DNA from: Abditibacteriaceae bacterium
GTDB lineage: Bacteria > Armatimonadota > Abditibacteriia > Abditibacteriales > Abditibacteriaceae
Assembly: GCA_019239895.1 (NCBI GenBank)
Contig: JAFAZH010000022.1
Location: 62,001 to 126,000 of the forward strand
Length of the DNA stretch: 64,000 bases
Direction of reading: 5' to 3'
Position numbers and translations under genes: made by a program. The notes under the pieces were generated by a model. That model saw nothing but the letters and a program-made list of their open reading frames with translations, did not search any database and had not been told where the DNA came from. Below, in pieces: positions 52,336-60,125 of this stretch. Position 1 is the first letter of the stretch, and the number at the start of each line of letters is the position of its first letter.

Positions 52336-53538
52336 TTAGTGGAAAGCAGCCACGGCTGGCCGTTTGGTGCCTTGGAGTTGCTGGTAAATTTCCAGCAGTT
52401 GGCTAACCCGATGCTGCCGTGATAAGCCCAATGAGGAGTGGCGAGCCTTAGCTGTCATACAGGTGCGCAACGCTTCATCTTCGATTAAACGGGCCACCGC
52501 TTCACGAAATGGTGTCTCCCGTGGTGGCACAATAAAGCCTTCCTGACCATTAGTAATGGCCTGTGCCGCCCCCATCGCGCCCACCACCACGCATGGTAGA
52601 CCCGCTGCGAGAGCTTCGGCAATTGAGACCCCCTGCGTTTCCGTGCGCGAAGCGAAAGTGAAGATGTCCCCGGCAGCGTAGTAATCCGCAATCGAGCCTG
52701 GGGCTATGAAATCGGTAAAGATCATTGAAGAGTTGATGTGTAATTCTCGGCTTAATTCTTTGAGGGAGTCCATCGCCGGGCCACCGCCAACTAACATCAA
52801 ACGAATGCGACCAATTTTGGGATTAAGCGTCCCAAAATCGCCCCGTAATAGGGGAGCCAGGGCATTTAGCAGGAAAACTAAGTTCTTCTCCGTCCCTAAG
52901 CGTCCCACATAAAGTAAAACGATCTCGTTTTCTGCAATTTCATAACGCGAGCGCACCACTTCACGATTACCGGCAGCAAAGCGTTCAATATCAATACCCG
53001 TCGGCAACACACTGGTTGGCACGGTGGAGCAGAGGCGATGCACGATTTTCTCAATGGGTTCCGAGGGGGCAATCACATGGTCGCACTTGCAGCAATGGCG
53101 GCGCACTTTGCGCAGGGTGTAGCTACGCGCGAACCCATAAGGTAAAGGAGCATAGTGCAAATAGTGATGATAAAGGGTATGAAACGTGTAGACAAGAGGC
53201 ACACCTTCACGGCGTGCGAGATGGGCACCTAACGCGCCAATGATAAAGGGTGAATGCGAATGCACCACATCAAATTCACCCTGCCGAAAACGGATAATGG
53301 CTTTGGCGTGCAGACGGGGTAAGAGCGGCCAGGCGACGGGGAAATCGGTGGCGCGAAACCAGTGACCAGCCGGGAAGCGGACGACATCCTCATCCACATC
53401 TTCATAGTCGGTATAACGGGGAGCAAAGATGACCACACGATGGCCGCGTCGCCGTAACTCTTCGGCGGTGGTGGCGACGCTCACCGCCACACCACTGTGC
53501 GTCGGCTTATAAGCGTCACAAAAAAAGGCTATGTTCAT
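52336..53538 (-). CDS. Family 4 glycosyltransferase (diacylglycerol/PIM glucosyl- or mannosyltransferase-like)
   Basis: 400 residues from ATG 53538. GT-B fold with the N-domain MNIAFFCDAYKPTHSGVAVS, the acceptor side FDVVHSHSPFIIGALGAHLA and YTFHTLYHHYLHYAPLPYGF, and the C-domain NDP-sugar site VLLYVGRLGTEKNLVFLLNA with FASRTETQGVSIAEALAAG holding the EX7E glutamates. This resembles 1,2-diacylglycerol 3-glucosyltransferases and related membrane glycolipid enzymes. It acts at the inner face of the membrane. No other lipid gene is nearby, so the acceptor is inferred. Confidence 0.88.
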   Translation of the reverse strand: MNIAFFCDAYKPTHSGVAVSVATTAEELRRRGHRVVIFAPRYTDYEDVDEDVVRFPAGHWFRATDFPVAWPLLPRLHAKAIIRFRQGEFDVVHSHSPFIIGALGAHLARREGVPLVYTFHTLYHHYLHYAPLPYGFARSYTLRKVRRHCCKCDHVIAPSEPIEKIVHRLCSTVPTSVLPTGIDIERFAAGNREVVRSRYEIAENEIVLLYVGRLGTEKNLVFLLNALAPLLRGDFGTLNPKIGRIRLMLVGGGPAMDSLKELSRELHINSSMIFTDFIAPGSIADYYAAGDIFTFASRTETQGVSIAEALAAGLPCVVVGAMGAAQAITNGQEGFIVPPRETPFREAVARLIEDEALRTCMTAKARHSSLGLSRQHRVSQLLEIYQQLQGTKRPAVAAFH

Positions 53539-53597
53539 TCCGTAACAGAGGTGAAGAGACACGATTAATCGCGTCTCTACATGGCGTCTCTCATGAA

Positions 53598-53975
53598 TTA
53601 TACCGGGGGCGCGCTGTCTTCGCAGGTGAGTTGATCGCCGAACTGGGTCTTCGTGCGCGCAATGGTGCCGACCGCCAGTTCAATGGCCGCATGAGGCTTA
53701 CCGCAATGGGCCTTGGCCGCATAGATTTTACCGGGGCCAATCGCTTCTACAAAATCAGTGACCACATTATCGCGCGTCACAAAAATGACATCTATTCCAA
53801 ACTTCATCCCGAACATATGGATCGAGGGACAGGGTGTAATAAACAGCCCTTCATCGGGGGCCAGTGAGGTACGCCCTAAGAGGCCACGCACCCGGGTGAA
53901 CAAGTTATCAGCTACCCCGCAATGCGCCGCAACTACAGTGCCTTGAGTGCTGTTCGTGACGCGAATGTATTTCAT
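53598..53975 (-). CDS. DUF192-family protein
   Basis: 125 residues, the whole length of a DUF192 domain: VAAHCGVADNLFTRVRGLLG, GLFITPCPSIHMFGMKFGID, VIFVTRDNVV and a terminal AAIELAVGTI. The family is widespread and beta-rich; its biochemical role is not settled. The start codon overlaps the stop codon of the upstream secreted protein by one base, so they are probably co-translated. No signal peptide is seen here, although many homologues have one. Confidence 0.88.
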   Translation of the reverse strand: MKYIRVTNSTQGTVVAAHCGVADNLFTRVRGLLGRTSLAPDEGLFITPCPSIHMFGMKFGIDVIFVTRDNVVTDFVEAIGPGKIYAAKAHCGKPHAAIELAVGTIARTKTQFGDQLTCEDSAPPV

Positions 53976-55417
53976 TAAAACGTGGTTAACTCTCTGGTTA
54001 ACCCTGTAGCAGTGCTCTCACTGGCGGGTAGTTTCATAGTAACTGCAACCGCATCACCCTGTGTGGGGACAGTCACCTCTTGCACAGCAGGTGGTGGAAT
54101 ACGTCCACCCCGGCCTGGTTCATAGGGCAACATTAAGTGCAACCGATACTTACCAGGTTTCATGGGGTAAAGCGTAAAGTGACCCGTCGCATCAGTGCGC
54201 GCTCGGCGGAGATAACCACTGTAAAAGAAGTTGATCGCTCCGGCAGGTGCGCCAGGGGGCAACGGTGGCAATGTTTGCGGAGCCTCTCCACCCCGGCCCG
54301 CTAAGGGTTGCAGTTGCATTACAAAATCGGTGTTCGCCACGAGTTGATCTTTGGCATCATGGACTTCCACCGCGACAGTTCCTGCTGATGGAAGTGGCTT
54401 AAATCCGAATTCGACGTTGGCCACCGCACCCGTCTTAATCTGCACATTCTGCGGCTCTGGCGCTTCTAAAATTGGCGAAAAAACGCGCACCTGGTAGTTG
54501 CCAGGCGGCAGATCGCCAAATTCCACGACCCCATCGCCATCGCGTGTGATGAGGGAAGAACCGGACGGATCGCGCTGCAAGGTATAGAAGCGGGCGGTAT
54601 CTTCGGGAATCTTCAACACTCCGGCCTGGCGATTGGCGGCATCGTCTTCCACATTCTGCATCATGGAAACTAATGCGCCACCAATTGGCTTGCCAGGAGC
54701 ATTGCCATTACCAGCCTCTTCCCGCGCTGTTATATGTATGGTGCCACCGACTTGCAGGTGAATATCTATTGGCTTCGGGTGTTCTTCAAGCTGCACATTT
54801 AAGTCTTTTACCACCGCATAACCCACGCCAGGCGCAATCACATTAATGGCATAATGGCTTGGCACGACTCGACACAAAGGGCAGTTGGGCATTTCGCTGT
54901 TGCTGAGGGTAAAAGCAACCAGGCCAGATTCATTGGTGTTGGTGCGGGGCAAGCGCGTCCCGGCCCCGTCTTCACCAGCAACACGCATCATAACGGTGGT
55001 ATTGGCTAAGGCCGTGCCATCAGGCTTGAGGATGCGTAAGATAAGCGGCACCAATTGAGCCAGCTTAATTTGCAGGGGCGGCGATGACTTATCGAGGGTA
55101 AAGTCATGGCTGCGATCTGGGGCATAACCATCGGCGTCTACATCCACATAATACGCGCCTTCTTCGATGTCTGGCAGGGTGAATTGCCCGCGTGCATCGG
55201 ACACGGCATAAGCCCCCCAAAACTGGGCGGTGGCGGTTTCGTCTTGCCGTCGGAGGGTAATGGAAGCACCGCCAATGGGGGTGCCATCGTTGCGCGTAAT
55301 ACGGCCCGTTAAAGTGCGGCGATCTGGCAAGGGTTGCGCCTGAAGGGGTTGCAACAGGCCCACACAAAAGATAACGGCCAGGAGCAGTGCTACGACACCA
55401 TTAGAAAACTGTTTCAT
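53975..55417 (-). CDS. Secreted protein with carboxypeptidase-regulatory-like beta domains
   Basis: About 480 residues. The signal peptide from ATG 55417 reads MKQFSNGVVALLLAVIFCVG with a cleavage site near LQAQP. The mature protein has at least four beta-sandwich repeats of the carboxypeptidase regulatory/CNA-B-like type: RTLTGRITRNDGTPIGGASI, GQFTLPDIEEGAYYVDVDAD, VEFGDLPPGNYQVRVFSPIL and GHFTLYPMKPGKYRLHLMLP. Each shows the G-x-Y/F-x-V turn of that fold. No enzyme domain is visible. It is probably a cell-surface or periplasmic structural or adhesion protein. Co-translated with the DUF192 gene. Confidence 0.85.
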   Translation of the reverse strand: MKQFSNGVVALLLAVIFCVGLLQPLQAQPLPDRRTLTGRITRNDGTPIGGASITLRRQDETATAQFWGAYAVSDARGQFTLPDIEEGAYYVDVDADGYAPDRSHDFTLDKSSPPLQIKLAQLVPLILRILKPDGTALANTTVMMRVAGEDGAGTRLPRTNTNESGLVAFTLSNSEMPNCPLCRVVPSHYAINVIAPGVGYAVVKDLNVQLEEHPKPIDIHLQVGGTIHITAREEAGNGNAPGKPIGGALVSMMQNVEDDAANRQAGVLKIPEDTARFYTLQRDPSGSSLITRDGDGVVEFGDLPPGNYQVRVFSPILEAPEPQNVQIKTGAVANVEFGFKPLPSAGTVAVEVHDAKDQLVANTDFVMQLQPLAGRGGEAPQTLPPLPPGAPAGAINFFYSGYLRRARTDATGHFTLYPMKPGKYRLHLMLPYEPGRGGRIPPPAVQEVTVPTQGDAVAVTMKLPASESTATGLTRELTTF

Positions 55418-55511
55418 GAGATACCTAAAAGCCCGTAAACGAAAAGACACCGGAAAGATTTATCCGATGTCTTCGACGTATCAACCGCTACGTTAGTTTC
55501 TTGGCTTATTC

Positions 55512-55615
55512 AATGGAACGCTAATTACATTCGCTAATTTCATGCGCAAGTACCGCTATTTTAATTGCGCTTAAATAGCGCACGCAGTTAGCGTAGCAAA
55601 GCTTAGCGTCCCATT
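55512..55615. repeat. TGGGACGC miniature palindromic element, copy 2
   Basis: AATGGAACGCTAAT at 55512 and TTAGCGTCCCATT ending at 55615 are near-perfect terminal inverted repeats. The interior GCTAATTTCATGCGC is shared with copy 3. It ends 5 bases from the stop codon of the next gene. Confidence 0.85.
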
Positions 55616-55620
55616 AGAAT

Positions 55621-55986
55621 TTAGAAAAGCGATTCTTCGCCCCAGATGCGGAAATTACCATCATCAATGCAGGCATGAGAGCTTTGCATCTTGAGGAAGT
55701 TCTCCGAAAAGGGCGTAGCATCTACATGCTCTAACCAATGCGCCCGCTCCGCTTCTGGCAAACGTTGCTGCAAAGCCGAGAGCGCAATGTGTATCTTTTG
55801 CTCGTCTGGGGAGATACCGAAATCCAGCGTCCAGGAGGCGGCTTTGATACGCCCCACCGTATCCGTGCGCGTAACCTTAACACCACTTTGATTAAGATAC
55901 GGCTCTAATACCGCAACGTTAAAAACGACTTGGGCTAAATCCGGCTGACTGATGACTTTTTTATAGAAATTAGATGCAGTGCTCAT
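55621..55986 (-). CDS. Hypothetical 121-aa protein
   Basis: ATG 55986 is used; the extra upstream frame translates a palindromic repeat and is unlikely to be coding. The protein opens MSTASNFYKKVISQPDLAQV and has a plausible mixed alpha/beta composition: VAVLEPYLNQSGVKVTRTDT, GRIKAASWTLDFGISPDEQK and HWLEHVDATPFSENFLKMQS. No known motif, signal or membrane helix was recognised. It sits between two repeats, downstream of the rhodanese gene on the same strand. Confidence 0.65.
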   Translation of the reverse strand: MSTASNFYKKVISQPDLAQVVFNVAVLEPYLNQSGVKVTRTDTVGRIKAASWTLDFGISPDEQKIHIALSALQQRLPEAERAHWLEHVDATPFSENFLKMQSSHACIDDGNFRIWGEESLF

Positions 55987-55991
55987 GGGCA

Positions 55992-56086
55992 GAGATGGGG
56001 ATGAGGGATGGGGGACGAGGGATGAAAAACAGCAAACCCAAAGGTTAAGCTTCGTGTTTCTCATCCCCCATCCCTCATCCCTTCTC
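55992..56086. repeat. Palindromic repeat of GGGATGAGGGATGGGGGA units
   Basis: The left arm (55992-56030) has three GGGATG/GGGACG units; the right arm (56056-56086) is its imperfect reverse complement. It starts 6 bases upstream of the 121-aa gene's start codon and could affect its leader. Confidence 0.7.
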
Positions 56087-56093
56087 TCCTCAA

Positions 56094-56948
56094 TTACGGC
56101 TTTTCAATCGGCACGCCGACCATCGAACCATACTCAGTCCAGCTACCATCGTAGTTCTTGCAATCGGGGAAGCCGAGCAAGTAGTGCAGCACAAACCAGG
56201 TGTGGGAGGAACGCTCACCGATGCGGCAATAGGCAATCACTGGCTTGCTGTTATCCACGCCCTTGGCACCGTACAGCTCACGCAAAGCATTGGCGTCCTT
56301 AAAGGTGCCATCTTCATTAACGGCCTGCGCCCAGGGGATATTTTTCGCGCCGGGAACGTGGCCACCACGCTGCGCGGTCTCGGTCATGCCGGGAGGGGCG
56401 ATAACTTCGCCCGTAAATTCGGCTGGTGAACGCACATCCACTAAGTTCGACTGGCTACTTTCGAGGTTCTTCAGCACGTCTTGCACGGTGGCGCGGTAGG
56501 TCTTATCCGGTTCCTGCGCGGTATAGTCGCTGGCTTCCGGCTTTTCTTCGTCGGTGGTAAGCGTGCGGTTGTCGGCCACCCACTTCTTGCGCCCGCCGTC
56601 CATCAGGCGAATGTCCTGATGACCATACATCTTCAAAATCCAGAATGCGAAGGCTGCAAACCAGTTGTTATTATCACCATAAAGAATAATGGTGTCGGAG
56701 TTACGGATGCCGCTCTGCCGCAGCAGTTGTTCGATGCCTTCCTTGGATGGAATATCACGACGCACCGGATCGTTGAGCTGCGAAGTCCAGTTCCAGGCAA
56801 TCGCGCCGGGAATATGGCCTTCGTTGTAGGCGTTGGTGTCTACATCCACTTCAACTAATTTCACGTTCGGGTCGTTACGATGCTGCTCGACCCAATCAGC
56901 GTCTACCAATACGTCTGTATTGGCATAACCCTTTGTTGCTACCGACAT
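56094..56948 (-). CDS. Thiosulfate/3-mercaptopyruvate sulfurtransferase (tandem rhodanese)
   Basis: 284 residues with two rhodanese domains. The inactive N-terminal domain contains VKLVEVDVDTNAYNEGHIPG and TIILYGDNNNWFAAFAFWIL. The catalytic C-terminal domain contains LVDVRSPAEFTGEVIAPPGM, RGGHVPGAKNIPWAQAVNED, and the active-site Cys in VIAYCRIGERSSHTWFVLHY. The CRIGERS loop closely resembles mycobacterial CysA2-type thiosulfate sulfurtransferases. It transfers sulfane sulfur to cyanide or thiols in the cytoplasm. GGAGG precedes the ATG. Confidence 0.93.
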   Translation of the reverse strand: MSVATKGYANTDVLVDADWVEQHRNDPNVKLVEVDVDTNAYNEGHIPGAIAWNWTSQLNDPVRRDIPSKEGIEQLLRQSGIRNSDTIILYGDNNNWFAAFAFWILKMYGHQDIRLMDGGRKKWVADNRTLTTDEEKPEASDYTAQEPDKTYRATVQDVLKNLESSQSNLVDVRSPAEFTGEVIAPPGMTETAQRGGHVPGAKNIPWAQAVNEDGTFKDANALRELYGAKGVDNSKPVIAYCRIGERSSHTWFVLHYLLGFPDCKNYDGSWTEYGSMVGVPIEKP

Positions 56949-57056
56949 TTCTACCTCCCAAAAACTCGTGTTCGTTGCAATTATAGCTTACTCTAAAACG
57001 ACTCGCAAAGCTAAGTCTACCTCAACAATAGGATTTGTTTTTGAAAGCACTAGGCC

Positions 57057-57170
57057 AATGGGACGCAACACCTAGGGTGACGCTAATTTCATGCGCCATT
57101 TGGACGCCATTTAGAAAATAGCGTAAGCTGGCGCTGCGCAGCATGGCGTAACAGAGTTTCGCGTCCCATT
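57057..57170. repeat. TGGGACGC miniature palindromic element, copy 3
   Basis: AATGGGACGC at 57057 and GCGTCCCATT at 57170 are exact terminal inverted repeats of a 114-base element. It shares GACGCTAATTTCATGCGC with the other copies. It is located in the divergent promoter region between the rhodanese and the first M48 gene. Confidence 0.87.
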
Positions 57171-57249
57171 AGGAGGGTATGCGAGACGGCGCGTTTTTTG
57201 CATTCTGCCCTTCTGCAACAAAATGAGACTTAGCTTTAAGGGGAGACGT

Positions 57250-58155
57250 ATGAGGGAATTACATCAATCGCGGCAAAAACAGCGGATGCTTGCCGCCTGC
57301 ACAACTTTAATATTTTGCAGTTTGATACTGTCTCTGTCCCCTCCTCCACCCGCGCACGCCGCACTTTTTGAGATGTCGGAGCAGCAAGAGATTCAGGCAG
57401 GGCAACAGGTGGCAGCGCAGGCCGAGCGGGAATATGGCGGCGTCTTACCACCTAATGACCCGCGTTCGATTCGCGTGCGGGCTATAGGCTCCCAGTTCGC
57501 TATTCTATCCTCGCGTCCACATATACCCTTCTCTTACAAGGTCTTAAATAATGACAAAATCCTGAATGCCTTCGCCGCTCCTGGCGGCCCTATCTATATC
57601 ACGAAGAGGCTGGTAGATACGGCCTCCAACGATGCCGAGTTAGCCTATGTATTGGGACATGAAACCGGTCATATCGAACACAAACATGTGGTGGAAGCCG
57701 CCGCCAAGCAGCAAGAAGTCGCGTTAGGTGTCGGCATACTGGGCAGCGTATTAAGCCGGGGCCGCAATGGGAACTTGGTCGGAGGCGTCAGCAACATCGC
57801 ATTTAGCCTGTGGCGCAGCGGTTACTCGCGCCATGATGAGGCCGAGGCTGATGCCATCGGCGTGCGTTGGATGGCCTGGTTAGGCTATGATCCGCGTGCC
57901 GCCATTGCCATGTTAGGCAAGCTGGGCGATGGCCCTGACGGTATCGTGCAACGCGCTCTGGCCGACCATCCCTCTTCATCTCAGCGCCAAAACAGCGTGC
58001 GAAATGAGATTAATACCGAGGGGTTAATAGACATTGCCCGCCACAATGGGGGGCCACGTCTATGGGCCAATTTCAATACGCCACGCCGCACCACACAAGC
58101 CAGTTCGACCGCCAACCGGCGTTATTATATCCCCGCACCGGGAGCGCGACGGTAA
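57250..58155 (+). CDS. Secreted M48-family zinc metalloprotease
   Basis: 301 residues from ATG 57250, which has TAAGGGGAG before it. The signal peptide ends near AHAAL. It then has FEMSEQQEIQAGQQVAAQAE, FAAPGGPIYITKRLVDTASN, the zinc site LAYVLGHETGHIEHKHVVEA (HExxH) and the third ligand in RHDEAEADAIGVRWMAWLGY. This is the BepA/YfgC/Htpx-like periplasmic protease core without a TPR tail. The C-terminus is a short polar extension. Its paralogue follows 71 bases later, so the two arose by tandem duplication. Confidence 0.9.
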   Translation: MRELHQSRQKQRMLAACTTLIFCSLILSLSPPPPAHAALFEMSEQQEIQAGQQVAAQAEREYGGVLPPNDPRSIRVRAIGSQFAILSSRPHIPFSYKVLNNDKILNAFAAPGGPIYITKRLVDTASNDAELAYVLGHETGHIEHKHVVEAAAKQQEVALGVGILGSVLSRGRNGNLVGGVSNIAFSLWRSGYSRHDEAEADAIGVRWMAWLGYDPRAAIAMLGKLGDGPDGIVQRALADHPSSSQRQNSVRNEINTEGLIDIARHNGGPRLWANFNTPRRTTQASSTANRRYYIPAPGARR

Positions 58156-58226
58156 GCGGAGATTGCCGATTATTTAGAACAAACAGACCAAACCGGACGT
58201 ATAAATTTATGAAGGACAGGAGGAAA

Positions 58227-59612
58227 ATGATGAAACCGTTCAAGCAGTTAACCGGATTTAAAGGGGCAAAAGCCTTAACCCTGACAATGGCGTTAACGGC
58301 GTCGAGTGCCACGCTGTTTACCGCTGCGCCCGCCCATGCGGGCATGTTTTCCATGTCGGAGCAAGATGAAATCAAAGCGGGCCAACAAGTCGCAGCCCAG
58401 GCAGCCCAGGAATATGGTGGCACGTTGCCCCCAAACGACCCAATGGTGCAGCGCGTGCGGGCTATTGGCTCTCAATTCGCCCGTCTCTCTTCCCGTAAAA
58501 CTATCCCCTTCAGTTATAATGTGCTGAATACGGAAAAGGTCTTGAATGCCTTTGCCGCTCCCGGCGGCCCGGTCTTCGTCACCCGTAAGCTCGTCGAAAC
58601 GACTTCCAACGATGCCGAACTCGCTTATGTCCTGGGCCATGAAACCACCCACATCGAGCGCAAACACGTCGTCAACGCGGCGGCCAAGCAACAAGAATTA
58701 GCTTTAGGCGTGGGCATTTTAGGTTCCATCTTAGGCGGAGGCCGAAGCAATAACGCCATTGGCGCTATTAGCAACGTTGGCCTTACACTCTGGCAGAAGG
58801 GCTATTCCCGTAAGGATGAAAATGAAGCGGATGCGGGCGGCGTGCGCTGGATGAGCCAACTGGGTTATGACCCCCGTGCTGCCATTTCCATGCTGGCTAA
58901 ATTAGGTGATGGGCCGGACAATCCAGTAGACCGCGCCCTGGCTGACCATCCGGCTTCCAGCCAACGCGAGAAGACTGTGGGCAACATTATTCAGACTGAG
59001 AATCTACTGGACGTGGCCCGTCGTGCCGGTGGCCCACGCCTGGGAGCCAACCTCAACTTCAATAATTACAACACCAATTATCCTAACGTTCCGAACTACA
59101 ATCAGAACCCGAACTACAACCAGAACCCATCCTATTACCCGCCGGTTGATAATACCCGCAACAACTATCCCACCGGTAATAACTACCCGGCTGGTAATAA
59201 CAACTACCCGGACTATGGTGGCAGAAGCGTCGCCTCTGGTGCCGACAATGGCGGCGAGCTAAATTTCGGTGCCCCCGTTATCTTAGTGGACAAGGGCAAC
59301 GCGCCAGTCATTATGGCCCCGGTCATGGGCCTGGCACGCTGGGCCAATGCGCAGATACGGAACAATGGCAATGTCGTCATGATTAGCCGTGGCAATAATA
59401 CCCTCAACCTGCGCCGCTACTCCACGGTAGCAACCAGTAATGGGCAGCAAGAGCAAATTTCCGCCGCCCCCGACGTTTACAACGGCACCCTCTACGCCCC
59501 CATCGGCATTCTCGCCCAGGGCGTCGGAGCCACCGCCACGGTAGACAATAATAGTGGTCTGGTGTGGATTACCCTCAACGGTCGCCGCGGTTTTGTGCGG
59601 CTCCCACAATAG
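58227..59612 (+). CDS. Secreted M48-family metalloprotease with repeat region and stalk domain
   Basis: 461 residues; AGGAGG lies directly before ATG 58227. The signal peptide ends TAAPAHAG. The M48 core is nearly identical in layout to its upstream neighbour: FAAPGGPVFVTRKLVETTSN, LAYVLGHETTHIERKHVVNA and RKDENEADAGGVRWMSQLGY. After the protease domain come ~70 residues of Asn/Tyr/Pro-rich repeats (PNYNQNPNYNQNPSYYPP), then a C-terminal copper-amine-oxidase-N-like domain (VIMAPVMGLARWANAQI, TLYAPIGILAQGVGATATVD). The extra domain may tether the enzyme to the cell surface or matrix. Confidence 0.9.
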   Translation: MMKPFKQLTGFKGAKALTLTMALTASSATLFTAAPAHAGMFSMSEQDEIKAGQQVAAQAAQEYGGTLPPNDPMVQRVRAIGSQFARLSSRKTIPFSYNVLNTEKVLNAFAAPGGPVFVTRKLVETTSNDAELAYVLGHETTHIERKHVVNAAAKQQELALGVGILGSILGGGRSNNAIGAISNVGLTLWQKGYSRKDENEADAGGVRWMSQLGYDPRAAISMLAKLGDGPDNPVDRALADHPASSQREKTVGNIIQTENLLDVARRAGGPRLGANLNFNNYNTNYPNVPNYNQNPNYNQNPSYYPPVDNTRNNYPTGNNYPAGNNNYPDYGGRSVASGADNGGELNFGAPVILVDKGNAPVIMAPVMGLARWANAQIRNNGNVVMISRGNNTLNLRRYSTVATSNGQQEQISAAPDVYNGTLYAPIGILAQGVGATATVDNNSGLVWITLNGRRGFVRLPQ

Positions 59613-59643
59613 CCTCTAAGTTAAAGTCAAGATCAAAGAGAAA

Positions 59644-59676
59644 GCGGCTGGCGATTACTAAATCGTCAGCCGTTTT
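59644..59676 (+). terminator. Intrinsic terminator of the M48 gene pair
   Basis: GCGGCTGGCGATT (59644-59656) pairs with AATCGTCAGCCGT (59661-59673) with two G-U pairs. TTTT follows. Confidence 0.75.
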
Positions 59677-59856
59677 ACGTTGGTCTCTCATTAGTATCCT
59701 AATGGCTCTTGAGCAATACCCCTCATGAACTACTGGCCCTTTTACTTCAACTAACTGTTCGCTAAATTTAAAGCGCATGATGCGGCATTTTGAGAAATAG
59801 CGAACGTAAAGCTATACTGTTTTCAGGGGTAACGAGCAAGAGAAATTAAGGAAGTT

Positions 59857-60061
59857 ATGAGCCTCTTGGGTAGCCGCACATCAGAGGCTAAAAGCTAAAG
59901 CCTCTAAGGAAAATGCGAAGAAACCGCGTCCCAATCGCAAGTTGAAACCTTTAGAGGACATCGTCTGCACCTGTGGGGGAGCAGGCTTAAACCATAAGAC
60001 CGGATGCCCTATAGGGAGAGCGATTCGGTATCGGCAGGCGAAGGGGTTGCCGCTTAGTTAG
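59857..60061 (+). pseudogene. Frameshifted small CxC zinc-knuckle-like ORF ahead of the Pycsar genes
   Basis: ATG 59857 has AAGGAAG upstream and reads MSLLGSRTSEAK before a stop. Skipping one A in the AAAA run at 59890-59893 opens a frame that continues through KKPRPNRKLKPLEDIV, then CTCGGAGLNHKTGCPIGRAI and ends KGLPLS at the TAG at 60059-60061. The 67-codon product would be basic with a C-x-C...C cluster. Either it is a broken gene, a sequencing slip in the A-run, or a programmed frameshift. It begins the accessory island. No family was recognised. Confidence 0.4.
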
Positions 60062-60074
60062 GTTGAAGGTACAA

Positions 60075-60111
60075 GTGCCTCTCTATGGCTTCAAAAGCCG
60101 TAGAGAGGCAC
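60075..60111 (+). promoter_or_regulatory. 17-bp hairpin directly upstream of the Pycsar effector ribosome-binding site
   Basis: Arms 60075-60091 and 60095-60111 pair over 17 bases with one G-U pair and a 3-base loop. There is no T-run, and AGGAG of the next gene begins 4 bases on. It therefore looks like a leader structure, or an end-of-transcript hairpin of the preceding small ORF, rather than a normal terminator. Confidence 0.55.
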
Positions 60112-60125
60112 GTTAGGAGCTATTT

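Noticed and set aside
58062..58226. Upstream extension of the second M48 frame
   Set aside because: It overlaps the end of the first M48 gene in another frame; the AGGAGG and signal peptide place the start at 58227.
59575..59778. 67-codon minus-strand frame after the second M48 gene
   Set aside because: It runs over the M48 terminator and the gene's own end, and has no ribosome-binding site.
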